Shown: positions 35,104 to 47,893 of the stretch, piece after piece
How the letters are laid out: every line of letters starts with the position of its first letter
Numbering within the stretch: position 1 is the first letter of the stretch
Assembly (NCBI GenBank): GCA_020205615.1
Contig: CM035152.1
Coordinates: 112,958,111-113,022,110 of the forward strand
Length of the DNA: 64,000 nt
Direction: 5' to 3'
Origin: Panax quinquefolius
Lineage: Eukaryota > Streptophyta > Magnoliopsida > Apiales > Araliaceae
The notes under the pieces: model-generated
What the model was told of the DNA's origin: nothing
Databases searched by the model: none
The model's input: only the letters and a program-made list of their open reading frames with translations
Made by a program: the position numbers and the translations under genes

Positions 35104-38100
35104 AAAGTAATATAGCGAAGAGGGTAATCAACATGTTTTAAATTTCTCAAGGGTATAGGATAGTTCAAGATAACAAGAAGTATCAATGATTAAAAATAAT
35201 GATTGTTGTGGACAATAATATCCAATGATTAAATCAATTCAAGTTTTCAAAGCAATAGATACTGAGTAGTCACTAAGGACTATGAACTTCTCCTAGAATT
35301 AACAATAATAGACTGATAATTCTACAAAACGAGTACAACAGGTGATCAGCCTAAAGTACCCTATGTCATGCATAACATTTAGTCTTTCTCATGTGCGCAC
35401 GTCGGTTCCCCAACAATATATAATTCCCCTACTAAGAGGGTTGTTCTTCTCAGTTATTAGAGTCCGCACCAAGTTAATTTGGTTTGAATAGCTTTCAATC
35501 AATTATCAATAGTCTAGCCGAATAAATGGCTTAGACAACTATTTCAATATATATATATATGAACAGTTATTGTTCGAATCAAAGTTTGAAATTTCATTAC
35601 AAATTACTATTTCTTTAAAGTTCTACTTGTACGATCAATAATTGCACAAGTTCAATAATGCTCAATAAAGAGTAAGGTTCGAGTACTTGCCTTAAGCGTA
35701 GTTTACCAAAGTAAAGCTTAATACCCTCTTTCGAGTCCTAGCATAATATATTACACGTATAGGATATTCATTAGTTACATAAACTCATATATTTAAGTTC
35801 GAACGTACACTTAAACATCCAACCTAGTTGTAACTTCATATCTACCACATCACATATCCTACATCTTTATAGCACAAATTAGATTGTATAACACCACAAA
35901 GTCAAACAACATATTTTTCAAATCATTATTTTATAGCGTGTAAACATTCTTTTGGACTTAAACTTTGAAAGTTATAATTACTCATTAGACTTCCAACTAA
36001 ATCACCTAGAATGTTTCTTAACTCATTTCATAACATATTGGTCATATAATACAATCTAAAGTAAACATATAGGTATGCTTTGAACATTATATCTGAAACA
36101 AAGATTATACATGACTGCAAGATGGCGCATGATGCATACTGTTCACAAGCTTAGGGAATGACCTTTTACCTTTGTCCCCAAGCGAGACCAAAATTGAGCT
36201 TTGCACTTCCTGTTTCTGTCCAACTCTAACACACTTATGCACTTATAATTTAACATACATACATGTTAGAGGTTCTCACATAAGCATATGACCATTCTTG
36301 AGTTTATTTTTACAAGTTTTAACTTACAACTTACATGGTATTAAGGCATAACAAGATCATGTAGTTACCATGTTTTATAACTTGGCTATATGTCCATATA
36401 GAGAGATCACACAATCTGTTAATACACATGCTTATAGTATTCATATTGTTTATTCACAACTAGCATTGTTTAACACTTTGAATCATGCTTTAAACTCATG
36501 TTTGATCAAATTATCTTTATATCCATCACATACGAATCATGTTTAGAGACATAATAAACATAACATGTCATTTTAGCTCTTTAGAATCTAGATACTCATG
36601 TGATGCAACTAAATTTTAAAAATATGTTCAAGGTTGCCTTTGAAATCACTTTATCATGAATGATGTAATATGGCACATATGAGACAACTTTAAAACTCTT
36701 ATCATAAGTAACTAAGTAATGAAAACCTCTTTTCAAGATCAGAATGTATATCATGTAACATTCATGGATATTTACTTTAACATATCAAGCTTTTCCTTTA
36801 AAACATTTTCTAACACAAAGCAAACAAGTTCAATCATGACAAGGACACTATAAACACCATATCATGCTTATTCCTATCTTAAATCAATCATGTATATAAA
36901 CCACTAAGTTCAGAACTTGTAAAACATAAGTTTCCACAAGGTTTATTTTTAAACTTTAAATTTTTATTACAAATCTCTTACTAACCCTTGTTGATTATTT
37001 TATACTACATACGAAAGTTTTATATCTCATGTCATTTCCCCTTTTTAGGTATATATCTAAGTCATAACACCAAGTTAGCAACACATAGCATAACAAATAC
37101 CAGAAACTGATTATGGGGTACACCCTAGTATAAATAGGGCGCAGCTGAGCCATGCCTGGAATAGAAGTAGTGACTTGCTCTGTTTTGCAGAGCCTTACAC
37201 AACTCTGATTCTTTTCGATTTAAACATGTTCCAATCTATCATTTAAGTGTTCATATATGTAAGCATACTTCTTAAACACATTATGGCATGCTAATTCACA
37301 TTGATTAATAGAGAATTCCAAGAAACTTTGAGAACTTGGCAAAAACCCCAATTAAGTACAAAAGTTGACATTTTATACCTCTTGGAGCTTAATAAACTTA
37401 GTTTCCTCCTTCTGAATTTGCTAGCTTCTTCTTTGAACCACAACTCACTCACTCTCAAGTTATCAGTGTTTTAATAGCCAAGAACAAACAACGTAAAACT
37501 AAAACTTGACTGCTATTTATAAAGAAAACATGGACTGGACAATTACATTTCACTGAGGTTGAATTCATGGTGTATTAGAAGAAACATTGGTTAATAAGGT
37601 GTGGTTTAACAACCCACCACCAGCCATCTCCATAGCCATTAGCTTAGCAATCATCACCTATACTTAGCCACTGATATAAACTTGGAAGTTACGTAAATTA
37701 GCCTTAGGTTACTGTTCATGTACTTTGCTCAATTGATGAATTTTTATATTACAGCAACGTGCTTCAATTTTGCTCAGTTAGTTACTTTAACTCCCAAATG
37801 TAATTTTAATGTACAATTATTACCATATTAGGAAATTTTAGGGATTATTTATGTACTCACATCATATAATTTATGTACATTAAGTACACGTAATAAAATA
37901 ATGCATTTAGGTATTATTGTCCGGGTATCTCCATAATTATTTTTACTAATCACATAACCACATTATTACATTATTTAATATTAACTGTCTAGTTTACATA
38001 CGTAATTCCTTTCCCAATTTCTGGAATACACATATATTTAATTATTTCTGTATTAAAATCACTTATGATTTTATTGTACTACTTGATACTTTATATCATT

Positions 38101-38620
38101 AAAATGCATTCTTATCATATGATTTTATTCATGTCACACCTTACATTAATGTTCCATTTCATTTTTATAGTTGAAACTAATTTTCCCAGATTAACCATTG
38201 GCTTGCAATTTGTGCCATTTTGTCTTCTTTGGGAGGGGGCGCACATTGCTGCCAGGTCCTAGCGAGTGCCAAAATGGTTTAGCTTCAAGCCAGTTCCAAT
38301 TTCTATAACCACATAAGTTTTACATGATATGAATTAACTTCTATAGTGGTGATATTACTAGTTTAAGAGTGTATTTATTCCTTATATGGAATCACATAAT
38401 CATACATAATTAATCTTTCCTTTGGTTTAATCGCTTAAATTTCCCTTCTCACGCCACACAAGGCATTTCTCCATTCTCATCACAACTTTCCACTTATAAA
38501 TTCAACTTGAATTAATTGAACTACTCGTCTTACCACACATTAATATTTATATTCAAATAAATACTAATTTTCTAATTATATTGAAATAATTATTTATTCC
38601 TGAAATTCTCGGTTCTTACA
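35104..38620 (-). repeat. Element G 3' LTR (truncated by H)
   Basis: Starts TGTAAGAACCGAG at 38620 on the minus strand. It matches the 5' LTR closely, except for an unrelated island at about 36108-36192 (against 45955-46042). It has a TATA box at 37513-37521 on the minus strand. No genes. Confidence 0.88.
37513..37521 (-). promoter_or_regulatory. Probable TATA box of the G LTR
   Basis: TATAAATAG on the minus strand, about 1.1 kb into the LTR, in the right direction for the G transcript. A plus-strand TATAAATAGGG at 37130 faces the other way. Confidence 0.6.
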
Positions 38621-38640
38621 TCCTCCCCCCTTATAAAAAT
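38621..38640 (-). other. Polypurine tract of G
   Basis: Minus strand ATTTTTATAAGGGGGGAGGA directly before the LTR start, after the pol-end motif AATTCCGAGGACGGAA. Confidence 0.85.
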
Positions 38641-38663
38641 TCCGTCCTCGGAATTGTATAAGG

Positions 38664-40030
38664 TTACACAAATAAATGGGGATAATCCCTTCGCATCTTA
38701 TCTTCTAATTCCCACGTGGCCTCCTTGGCGTCGTGGTTTCTCAAAAGTACTTTTACTGAAGAGATAATTTTATTCCTTAATGTTTGCTCTTTCCTATCTA
38801 ATATTTGGACAGGAATTTCTTCATATGCTAGATTCTTTTCCACTTGGATGGGCTCATAAGAAATCACGTGTTTGTAGTTAGGCTTGTATGGATGCAACAC
38901 GGAGATGTGAAACACGTTATGGATGTGTTCCAACTTAGGTGGTAATGCAACTTTGTACGCCACTTCGCCTACTCGCTTAAGTATCTCGAATGGTCCTCTG
39001 AACCTCAGACTCAATTTTCCCTTCTTGCCGAATCGTATTTTTCCTTTCCAGGGAGATGCTTTTAAGAAAATGTGACTTCCGACTTCAAAGTCGCGGTCCT
39101 GATGATGCAATTCTGCATACTTCTTTTGGCAATCTTGTGCAGCTACTAATCTAGCCCTTATCAATGTCACCACATCTGCGGTTTGTTGAACTAATTCTGG
39201 CCCTAATATATTTTGCTCTCCAACTTCATCCCAACACAACGGTGTTCTACACTTTCTCCCGTAAAGAGCTTTGTACGATGTCATGCCTATACTCGCATGG
39301 TAGCTATTGTTATAAGTGAATTCCACTAAGGGTAAGTGATCATCCCAATTTCCTTTAAAGTCCATCACGCAAGTTCTAAGCATGTCCTCTAGCGTTTGTA
39401 TCATTCGGTCACTTTACGCGTCTGTCTGCGGATGATAAGCGGTACTTAACCTCAATTGTGTTCCCATCCTCTCTTGCGGTACTTAACCTCATTTGTATCA
39501 TTCAGTCACTCCATGTCGTGAAATAATTTCCATTACGTATAGATTTGCTAACAGATTCAAACTATATCGGATTTTGATTGCTAGAAAATGAGCCGTCTTT
39601 GTTAGTCGATCCACGATAACCCAAATGGCGTCAAAACCTTTTTGCGTGACTGGAAGTCCTACCACAAAATCCATCGTAATATGCTCCTATTTTCACTCTA
39701 GTATATCCAACGGTTGAAGTAGACCACTCGGTCTTTGGTGCTCCGCTTTGACCCGTTGACACATAAGACATCTACTAACGCACTCTGCGATTTCTCATTT
39801 TAGATTTGGCAGCTAAAAATGTTGCCTCAAATCCTGGTACATCTTCGTGCCTCCTAGATGAAAGGAATACATCGTGTCGTGTGCCTCGTGTAAAATTTCT
39901 TCCCTCAACTTGGTTATCGCTGGCACCCACACTCTCCCTTCAAATCTTAAAATACCGTCTCTATCCATCTTAAACTTTTCTTCCTCATTTTCCAAGATCA
40001 TCTTCCTGATTTTCCCACATTCTTCATCTT
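38664..40030 (-). pseudogene. G integrase with C-terminal chromodomain
   Basis: Minus-strand integrase. The zinc-binding part reads HDTMYSFHLGGTKMYQDLRQ, then CVSRCLMCQRVKAEHQ (HHCC kept, with a TAG between). The core begins ITMDFVVGLPVTQKG (first Asp) and has STAYHPQTDA before a TAG, then DRMIQTLEDML. The segment with the second Asp (SDRD) is replaced by a short duplicated sequence at 39420-39500. From 39404 to 38664 the frame is open: TYNNSYHASIGMTSYKALYG, the GPFEIL motif (GKLSLRFRGPFEILKRVG), then VQILDRKEQTLRNKI, VKVLLRNH and ATWELEDKMRRDYPHLF. The last 50 residues are a Tekay-type chromodomain, thought to guide integration to marked heterochromatin. Confidence 0.88.
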
Positions 40031-40034
40031 TTTC

Positions 40035-41480
40035 TTAGGATTCCTTTACTCTATCCAACAAGGTCGGACGAGCTTCTACTGTAAATAATCTCTCATCAGA
40101 CTTCTCCGGTCCCCTCACTTCTATTTCATATTTCTCCATATCCCTTACTAACTCCTTCTGAGTTGTCAATTGAAATAACTTATCCCTTCCTTTCCTACTC
40201 AACGCGTCGGCCACAACGTTCGCCTTTCCTGGGTGATAAAGAATATCACAGTCATAATCCTTGATCAATTCTAACCACCTCCTTTGACGCATGTTCAACT
40301 CCTTCTTTGTGAAGATATATTTCAGACTCTTGTGGTCCGTATATATCTCATATTTTTCACCGTACAAATAGTGTCTCCAAATCTTTAAGGCAAAAACTAT
40401 TGTCGCTAACTCTAAGTCATGAGTAGGGTATCATTTTTCGTAATCCTTCAAATGTCGTGACGCATATGCAATGACCTTGCCATGTTGCATTAGCACACAT
40501 CTTAGTCCTCTATGTGATGCATCACTATACACCACAAATCCTCCCATATCATCTGGTAATGATAATACAGGCGCCTCACTCAATCTCTTTTTCAGCTCTT
40601 GGAAACTCTCCTCACACTTGTCTATCAATACAAATTTCACCGTCTTCCTTGTTAAGTTGGTCAACGGGGTTGCTATCTTAGAAAAATCCTGGATAAATCT
40701 TCGATAGTACCTAGCTAACCCTAAGAAACTTCTTACTTCAGTTGGCATCTTTGGTTGTTCCCAATTGCTCACTGCTTCTACTTTCGCGGGGTCTACTGAT
40801 ATTCCATCCTTATCCACCACGTGTCCTAAAAATTGAACCTTCTCCATCCAAAATTCACGCTTAGAAAATTTTTCATACAAATTTTATTTTCTTAGTGCTT
40901 CCAAAACCATCTTCAGATGTTCGACATGTTTTTCCTCCGTCTTTGAGTAGATCAGTATATCGTCGATGAAAACTACTACGAATTTTCTAAGAATGGCTTG
41001 AAGACTCGGTTCATCAAGTCCATAAATGCTGCCAGAGCATTCATCAATCTGAATGACATTACCAAAAATTCAAAATGTTCGTAACGAGTTTGAAACGCCG
41101 TCTTTGATATATCTTCTTCCCGTACCTTCAATTGGTGATAACCCGTTCAAAAATCTATCTTCGAGAAACACTTGGCTCCCTTCAGTTGGTCGAAAAGATC
41201 GTCTTTCCTTGGTAACGGATATCTATTCTTAATCGTCACTCTATTCAATTCTTGATAATCAATACAGAGCCTCATCGATCCATCTTTCTTCTTTAGAAAC
41301 AACACAGGTGCTCCTTAAGGAGACACACTCAGTTGTATGTAACCCTTATCTAGTAACTCTTGCAATTGTATCATCAATTCCTTCATTTTTACCGGCGCCA
41401 TACAGTAGGGGGTTTTCAAAATCGGTGCAGTTCCCGGTGCTAAGTCTATTACGGATTCAATTTCTCTGTCTGGCGGAAGA
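40035..41480 (-). pseudogene. G reverse transcriptase and RNase H
   Basis: Collinear RT-RNase H. From about 41460 one reads [60 protein letters not shown] and [20 protein letters not shown]. After a frameshift near 40985 comes the active site [13 protein letters not shown] (FIDD at 40959-40970). Then [15 protein letters not shown] and [14 protein letters not shown] (open 40880-40431). RNase H has [20 protein letters not shown], then after a stop [19 protein letters not shown] and [19 protein letters not shown] (40367-40035). Catalytic motifs survive; at least one frameshift and several stops do not. Confidence 0.88.
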
Positions 41481-41559
41481 CCAGGCAGATCATTCGGAAA
41501 TACATCTTGAAATTCTCTTACTGCGAATATATCCTTAATTTCTACTCCTTTTTTCTGAG

Positions 41560-42070
41560 TGTCATCAATATACGCTAAGTACCCTACACATCATTTTCTT
41601 ATCAATCTCTTGCCATGCATCATCATAAGACAACATGATTGCTTAAGCGATGAGCTACCATAAAACACTACCTTAGACTTATTCATAGTCTGAAGGTTCA
41701 CACTTTTATTCTGGCAGTCAATTATAGCAGCATGGTTATATAACCAATCCATTCCTAATATTACATCAAATTCTCCCAAACTTATCAGGATTAAGTCTAT
41801 GCTTAGTTCATGATTTCTAATATTTACGAGATAATTTCAATAAATATACTCTAAAAAGATTACTACCTTATTCGCAACTTCTATGTTCAAGGGATTTCTT
41901 AATCGTTCTCAGGGTAATTTAAGTCGATTAGCAAATTCCTCGGATACAAAAGAACATGTGGCACCCGAATCGAAAAATACATAGGCATTTATATCATTGA
42001 TCAGGATGATACCTGACACAACATCCTTTACAACTACTGCATCTTAGACGGTAATATTAAATGTTCTGGC
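41560..42070 (-). pseudogene. G aspartic protease
   Basis: Minus strand. The linker ARTFNITV*DAVVV leads to SGIILINDINAYVFFDSGAT, the active site DSGA at 41963-41971, then EEFANRLKLP. The frame 41779-41591 has GEFDVILGMDWLYNHAAIID, the ILGMDWL core motif of chromovirus proteases. One TAG interrupts the linker and another follows RLKLP. The catalytic Asp is intact. Confidence 0.82.
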
Positions 42071-42119
42071 AGTTGGACAGTTGGATGGCGTCGGTCTGCC
42101 AATCATCAGTTTGCCACTC

Positions 42120-43173
42120 CCTCCTTATTGGTCTCTTCCTCTGCTACTTCCTTTCTTTGGGCAGTCCTTAATCAGATGGTCCAACGAACCACAACCGAAA
42201 CATCCTTTGATCTTCTTCGGCTTTGGGCAGTTTGGAGCATAATGTCCCTCTTAGCCATAGTTGTAACATACACTGCGCCCTTTCCAACATTCGCCCTGGT
42301 GATACCTTCCACACTTTGGGAATCCTTCCACCTTTTTCTTAAATTCTCCTCAAAACTTTCCCACTTGATTGTTGAGATTCTTGTTGTTGTTGTTGTTGTT
42401 GTTCTCCCACTTCCTCTTTCCTAAGTTGCTACCTCCGCTGCTACTTCATCACCAGTTCTCTCCCCCGGTGCTCTTTCCCTTCTTCTCTTTTTTATACAAA
42501 CTTAAAGCTTCACTTCCCCCTTCTGCAATAACAGCCTTCTCCAGTAATGTCATAAAAGAATCAATTTGAAGAATCGATACCTTATTAAACAATCAAGGCT
42601 TCAGTCCTTATTCGAAATGCCTAGCTTTCCTCTCTTCGTCTACCACCTGGTGTTCAGCAAACCGAGCTAGTTCATTGAATTTAACCGCGTATTGTGCCAC
42701 CGTCATATCTCTTTGCTTAGTTTCTAAGAAATTTACTTCCATCTTATTTTTCATGCTCTTTGAGAAATAATTCTCGAAGAACAGAGTTTTAAATCTCTCC
42801 CAAGTGATTATCCCTTCTCCTGCTCTCTGCTGATTCGCCTACCACCAGTAGTTCACTTCGCCTTTCATCATGTAGGTTAAAAATGCCGTCTTCTGGTCTT
42901 CACCCACATGAGAGATGGTGAAAGCCTTCTCCATCTCTTTGACCTGTGTCTGAGCCACGATCGGATCGGTCGTTTTACAAATTCCGGTGGTCCTACACTC
43001 CTAAAATCCTTAAAGTTTGTAACTTGAACTACTTGGGGAACGGGCGGTACTGGTTCATTTCTTCCGCTAAGAGCTTCTCCTAATAAATCTACAAGCCTCT
43101 GTATTGGATCTACTGGTCCCCTCTCATCATTAACCGACTCTTCCGGTGCAGTTATTCTACGTCTGGGCGACAT
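42120..43173 (-). pseudogene. gag: G gag (Tekay lineage)
   Basis: Starts MSPRRRITAPEESVNDERGP at 43173. The capsid start VTNFKDFRSVGPPEF is followed by a frameshift near 42975, then TYMMKGEVNYWW*ANQQRAG, KTLFFENYFSKSMKNKMEV and KFNELARFAEHQVV. The nucleocapsid part has a KCGRYHQGEC first knuckle, a second at 42227-42268 (CYNYG..GHYAPNC, second Cys replaced by Tyr), and a third, CFGCGSLDHLIKDCPKK. Stops include TAA for CAA and TGA for TGG in the FE*GLKP*LFNK stretch, and TAG after NYWW, where B has Glu. It is a pseudogene. Confidence 0.82.
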
Positions 43174-43526
43174 TTTTCTACATCATAAAATTTTCATTTT
43201 ATTATCTAATTATATTACTTAAACATTTCTCAATTAAAAAGAACTAAAAGTTTGTAACACGTTTCTGAAACAAGATCATTTATATTCATATGCCGATTGG
43301 TTACAATTACATGGTCTTTTCTAGCATACTTTTATAAATGACAACATTATATCCCTTCTTAACACAAAAGACGGGGACAACACTCACATATTACCCCTCT
43401 AACATTTTTCTAAAGTTTGGGGATTTACAACTATCTCACATCTTACACAAAGACTAAGATTTAACAACACCAAATTAAATAACACATAAATAAAACACTA
43501 CAACTACTAGGCTTCTTCCTCTCAAC

Positions 43527-44312
43527 TTAATCTATCATCCCTCGCTCCACAACGCTCTGGTATTCCTTCTGAGTAATGTGCACCACCATATCTCGACTTA
43601 TGTTATATCGGATCTGTCCTTGCTCAGCCGGGTAGTGATTTACCCCATCGATCAACCTCTCCATGGTCGTGCATAGAGCATAGCCCATCTTATTCATCTT
43701 CCTTCTCTTGCACCACACCTCATCTTCAAGATCATTCGCCCTATCATTGGCTTCCTCCCACTTCTCCTCGAAGTGAATCCTATCCATCACCTCCATCTCT
43801 AACTGAGTAAGAAGAGCCTCTTTCTCCGTCCTCTCGCTCAAAACTCTCTACTCCATTTCCTCTAGCTTCTTTGCTAACTATATGTTCCTAGTCACCGATC
43901 GGTGAAACAAAGTCCCCATTTGGATCCCTGCCTCTTTACGGTGAGAAATCTCAACTTCCATCTCCTACATCACTAATTTCCTCTGATGGTCCTCGTCCCT
44001 CAATTTTTGGAACTCAGAATCCCTTTCCCTAGCTTCAGCCTCTAACTCCTGCACTCTACATCCAAACTCCAAAATCTGCTCCTCATACTCCCCCAACATC
44101 CGGTCCTAAAAAGTAGCCTCGTCGGAGTCCTCCATAGACTCCTCCTCTGGATCAGACTCCTCGGGTAATGGCTCCATCTCATCCTCCTCGTCATCGTCAT
44201 CGATAGGAGCCACTGCTGATATAGGCTCTGTTATCAATGGCGCCTCAAATACCACGTGGATGTCACGCGGCTCCTCCTTTACCACTCAACTAGGTCCTCC
44301 CATATTAGTCAT
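43527..44312 (-). pseudogene. G upstream ORF: acidic/coiled-coil protein ahead of gag
   Basis: A single reading frame of 261 codons from ATG at 44312 to the stop at 43527, between PBS and gag, interrupted by one TGA and four TAG. Early on it reads VVKEEPRDIHVVFEAPLI, then a very acidic stretch (IDDDDEEDEMEPLPEESDPE). Charged, heptad-like sequence follows (EYEEQILEFGCRVQELEAEA, then EKEALLTQLEMEVMDRIHFE), likely a coiled coil. The TAGs fit CAG to TAG and the TGA fits CGA to TGA, so the ancestor was open. B has an ORF in the same place with a similar VKKEP start and acidic then coiled-coil order. I know no characterised function. Confidence 0.7.
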
Positions 44313-44508
44313 CCTACAATCATCAACATAAGACAACAAAAACAACAACTTCATCAGAATGTTAAATAAATATAAGTTTATTGTATATAATGAAATTATA
44401 TTTCATAACACATTAAGTCTTTCTCTAGGAAAACTCTACATGAGTCTCCTCTATCTTTTAAGTTCTCCTAAGTTATAATCTAAGGACTCTCGCTCCTAAG
44501 GTTTATAA

Positions 44509-44526
44509 CCACAACTCTAATACCAA
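44509..44526 (-). other. Primer binding site of G
   Basis: Minus strand TTGGTATTAGAGTTGTGG, four bases after the LTR end; it resembles the tRNA-Met site TGGTATCAGAGC used by many chromoviruses. Confidence 0.75.
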
Positions 44527-44530
44527 CCCG

Positions 44531-45371
44531 TGACACCCCCAAATTCAGACCACACTTGTCTCAAATTTGGTTGTCACGTACTAACTCTAATAATAATTCT
44601 ATATCTCACATAGCAGAATAATTGAATAAATTACATTGATATAACATAATTATTCTTATCCCAAGGGTTTGTAACTTAAACATCTCTTACATAACTTAAT
44701 CATAATTAAACACCGTTTGGACATAACTAATACATAATACAATACATCTTAAATTAAACATAGCTTAATAAGTTCTTCTACCATCACATAATAACACCAT
44801 CCTAACAACATAAAAGTAACTACTCCAAAGATTTCTCTTTACCCTTGTCCTTTCCAGAGGGTTCACCGCGTTTTGCCTTCACTGAAAGTTTTAGGGAAAC
44901 CAAAGATGAGCAATAATTTTTCCCAGCAAGTAATATAGCAAAGAGGGTAATCAACATGTTTTAAATTTCTCAAGGGTATAAGATAGTTCAAGATAACAAG
45001 AAGTATCAATGATTAACAATAATGATCGTTATAGATAATAATATTCAATGATTAAATCAATTCAAGTTTTTGGAGCAATAGATACTGAGTAGCCACTAAA
45101 GACTATGAACTTCTCCTAGAATTAACAGTAATAGACTGATAATTCTACAAAACGAGTACAATAGGTGATCAGCCTAAAGTACCCTATGTCAAGCATAACA
45201 TTTAGTTTTTTCTCGTATGCATACGCTTCGGTTCCTGAGCAATATATAATTCCCCTACTAAGAGGGTTGTTCTTCTCAGTTATAAGAGTCTACACCAAGT
45301 TAATTTAGTTGGGATAGCTTTCAATCAATTATCAATAGCCTAACCGAATCAATGGATTAGACATTTCTTTC

Positions 45372-45408
<37 letters not shown>

Positions 45409-46794
45409 AGTTATCGTTCGAATCCAAGTTTGAAATTTCATTATAAAATATTGTTTCTTCAAAGTTCTACTTGTACGATCAATAATTGCACAAGTTCAAT
45501 AATGCTCAATAAAGAGTAAGGTTCGAGTACTTGCCTTAAGCGTAGTTTACCAAAGTAAAGCTTAATACCCTCTTTCGAGTCCTAACATAATATATTACAT
45601 GTATAGGATATTCATTAGTTACATAAACTCATATATTTAAGTTCAAACATACACTTAAACATCCAACCTAGTTGTAACTTCATACCTACCACATCACATA
45701 TCCTACGTCTTTGTAGCACAAATCAGATTGTATAACACCACAAAGTCAAACAACGTATTTTTCAAATCATTGATTTATATCTTGTAAACATTCTTTTGGA
45801 CTTAACCTTTGAAAGTTATAATTACTCATTAGACTTTCAACTAAATCACCTAGCATGTTTCTTAACACATTTCATAACATATTGGTCATATAATACAAGC
45901 TAAAGTAATCATATAGGTATGCTCCGAACATTAGATCAGAAATAGAAACTATATCGATCATTTGCAGGATTTAGCAATGCAATACGTGTATATCTAAACT
46001 TAGGGATCGAGCAAGCTATGACGTCCCCCTGGCCAAACCATGGTTGAGCTTTGCACTTCCTAGTTTTTGTCCAACTCTAACACACTTATGCACTTATATT
46101 TTAATATACACACATGTTAAAGGTTCTCACATAAGCATATGACCATTCTTGAGTTTATTTTTACAAGTTTTAACTCACAACTTACATGGTATTAAGGCAT
46201 AACAAGATCATGTAGTTACCATGTTTTATAACTTGGTTATATGTCCACATAGATAGATCACACAATCTGTTAATACACATGCTTATAGTATTCATATTAT
46301 TTATTCATTACTAGCATTGTTTAAGACTTTAAATCATGCTTTAAACTCATGTTTGATCAAATTATCTTTATGTCCATCACATACGAATCATGTTTAGAGA
46401 CATAATAAACATAACATGTCATTTTAGCTATTTAAAATCTAGATACTCATGTGATGCAATTAAATTTTGAAAATATGTTCAAGGTTGCCTTTGAAATCAC
46501 TTTATCATGAATGATGTAATATAGCACATGTAAGACAACTTTAAAACTCTTATCATAAGTAACTAAGTCATGATAACCTCTTTTCAAGATCAGAATGTAT
46601 ATCATGTAACATTCATGCATATTTACTTTAACATATCAAGCTTTTTCTTTAAAACATTTTCTAACACAAAGCTAACAAGTTCGATCATGACAAGGACGCT
46701 ATAAACACCATATCATGCTTAATCCTATTTGAAATCAATCATGTATATAAACCACTAATTTCAGAACTTGTAAAACATAAGTTTCCACAAGGTT
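44531..46794 (-). repeat. Element G 5' LTR, part (interrupted by B)
   Basis: On the minus strand it ends GGGGGTGTCA at 44531. It aligns to the 3' LTR up to CACAAGGTT at 46794, where B begins; in the 3' LTR the same point (about 36945) continues into TATTTTTAAAC. The remainder of this LTR should follow B's far end, off the window. It contains a (TA)n run at 45376-45404. Confidence 0.88.
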
Positions 46795-47147
46795 TGTAAC
46801 AACCCGATATTTTCTATAGAATTAAATCAAAAATTTTGCGTATAAATTTTTTTTATTATTATTATTATTTATTTTAACGGTGGGAATACGTGCAAGGTAA
46901 AGTATATGTACTTATGTGATAAATAAAAATTTATTTACAATTAATTTTCTTAGAATTATTGAAAATTATAAATTATATTTTTATAATTAATTTTGTAGTA
47001 AAAACATTTTTATTATTTATTTTCCATGAAAATATGATTATATATTAGTTAAATAATATATGAAAGGATTATTGGAATTATTATAATAATTATTTTATTA
47101 TATGAATTTTAGTTGATTATTAAGTTAATTATTTTAATTATTATTAA

Positions 47148-47189
<42 letters not shown>

Positions 47190-47893
47190 ATAAATCAGAT
47201 ATGGAATCCAAACCCTAATTTTAGATTTTGGTCAATGAATGAGAATAATAATATAATATTAGTAATATTTCAGTGCTATAAATGTGTACTATATGTGTGT
47301 AGACTGATAATTAGTCAATTATAGTGTGACAGTAGAAAAATCTTGTAGTATTGTGCTAAACCTTAATTTGAAACTCAAATTAGAGTAGAGGATTGTTATG
47401 TAATAGTGATAATGTGATTAACGACCGAAATTATAGATATTAACCTAATTAGGGAAAACCCTAATTGTTATAAACCCTAATTTCGAACCCTAACTTCGAA
47501 ATTATAAACCCGAATTGTTAATGGTAAACCCTAATCGCTAATTTGGCACACTTAATGATAATTAGTAAAACCTAAACCTAAACCTAATTTTCAAGTCTAT
47601 GTAATTAGGAAACCTTAATTTTGTATTTTTAGAAAATAAAATTTTTATTTTAAAGCCAAATTAGAAATCCTACAAAATCATTGTGCCGAACCTTAGGGTT
47701 AAACCCTAAGGGTTTGTCAAGATTACTTTGTTGCCATTAAAATCATAAGGCAAATGACCAAATTGCCCTTTTACACATTCTTTATTAGCTTGCTTGTAAA
47801 TCTTGCCATATAATGTAGTTGGTAACCAACTATTGACTTTCCACATGACCAAATTCTCAGCACATTAGATATATATCATCAGCCATTACCTTA
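46795..47893 (+). repeat. B 5' LTR, segment left of C
   Basis: The first 1.1 kb of the LTR, matching 63541-64000. It contains a (TA)n run (47150-47188) and several diverged repeats of ACCCTAATT (47440-47600). The last five bases, CCTTA (47889-47893), are the left TSD of C. No gene is visible. Confidence 0.85.

Larger units (their letters stand above)
35104..46794 (-). mobile_element. Element G: Tekay-lineage chromovirus, host of all other insertions
   Basis: Minus-strand Ty3/gypsy element. 3' LTR 35104-38620, internal 38621-44530, 5' LTR 44531-46794 and beyond. The two LTRs align from 35104/44928 upward; the last 397 bp of the 3' LTR are missing because H cut it, and the 5' LTR is cut by B at 46794. 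In minus-strand order the internal region holds a PBS, a coiled-coil ORF, gag, protease, RT, RNase H, integrase with chromodomain, and a PPT. Pol is nearly collinear with the family but has stops and frameshifts. Confidence 0.9.

Noticed and set aside
37120..37140. Plus-strand TATAAATAGGG as a promoter in G's LTR
   Set aside because: It faces against the element's transcript, and a minus-strand TATAAATAG at 37513 fits better. It may be chance in AT-rich sequence.
38065..38262. 65-codon open frame with a signal-peptide-like start
   Set aside because: It lies in G's U3, is AT-rich and hydrophobic by composition, and has no conserved motif.
42128..42569. Plus-strand open frames with Leu/Ser/Phe-rich products opposite G's gag (also 40471-40707 and 41308-41538 opposite pol)
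   Set aside because: They are mirror frames of the minus-strand gag and pol, with no motif of their own.
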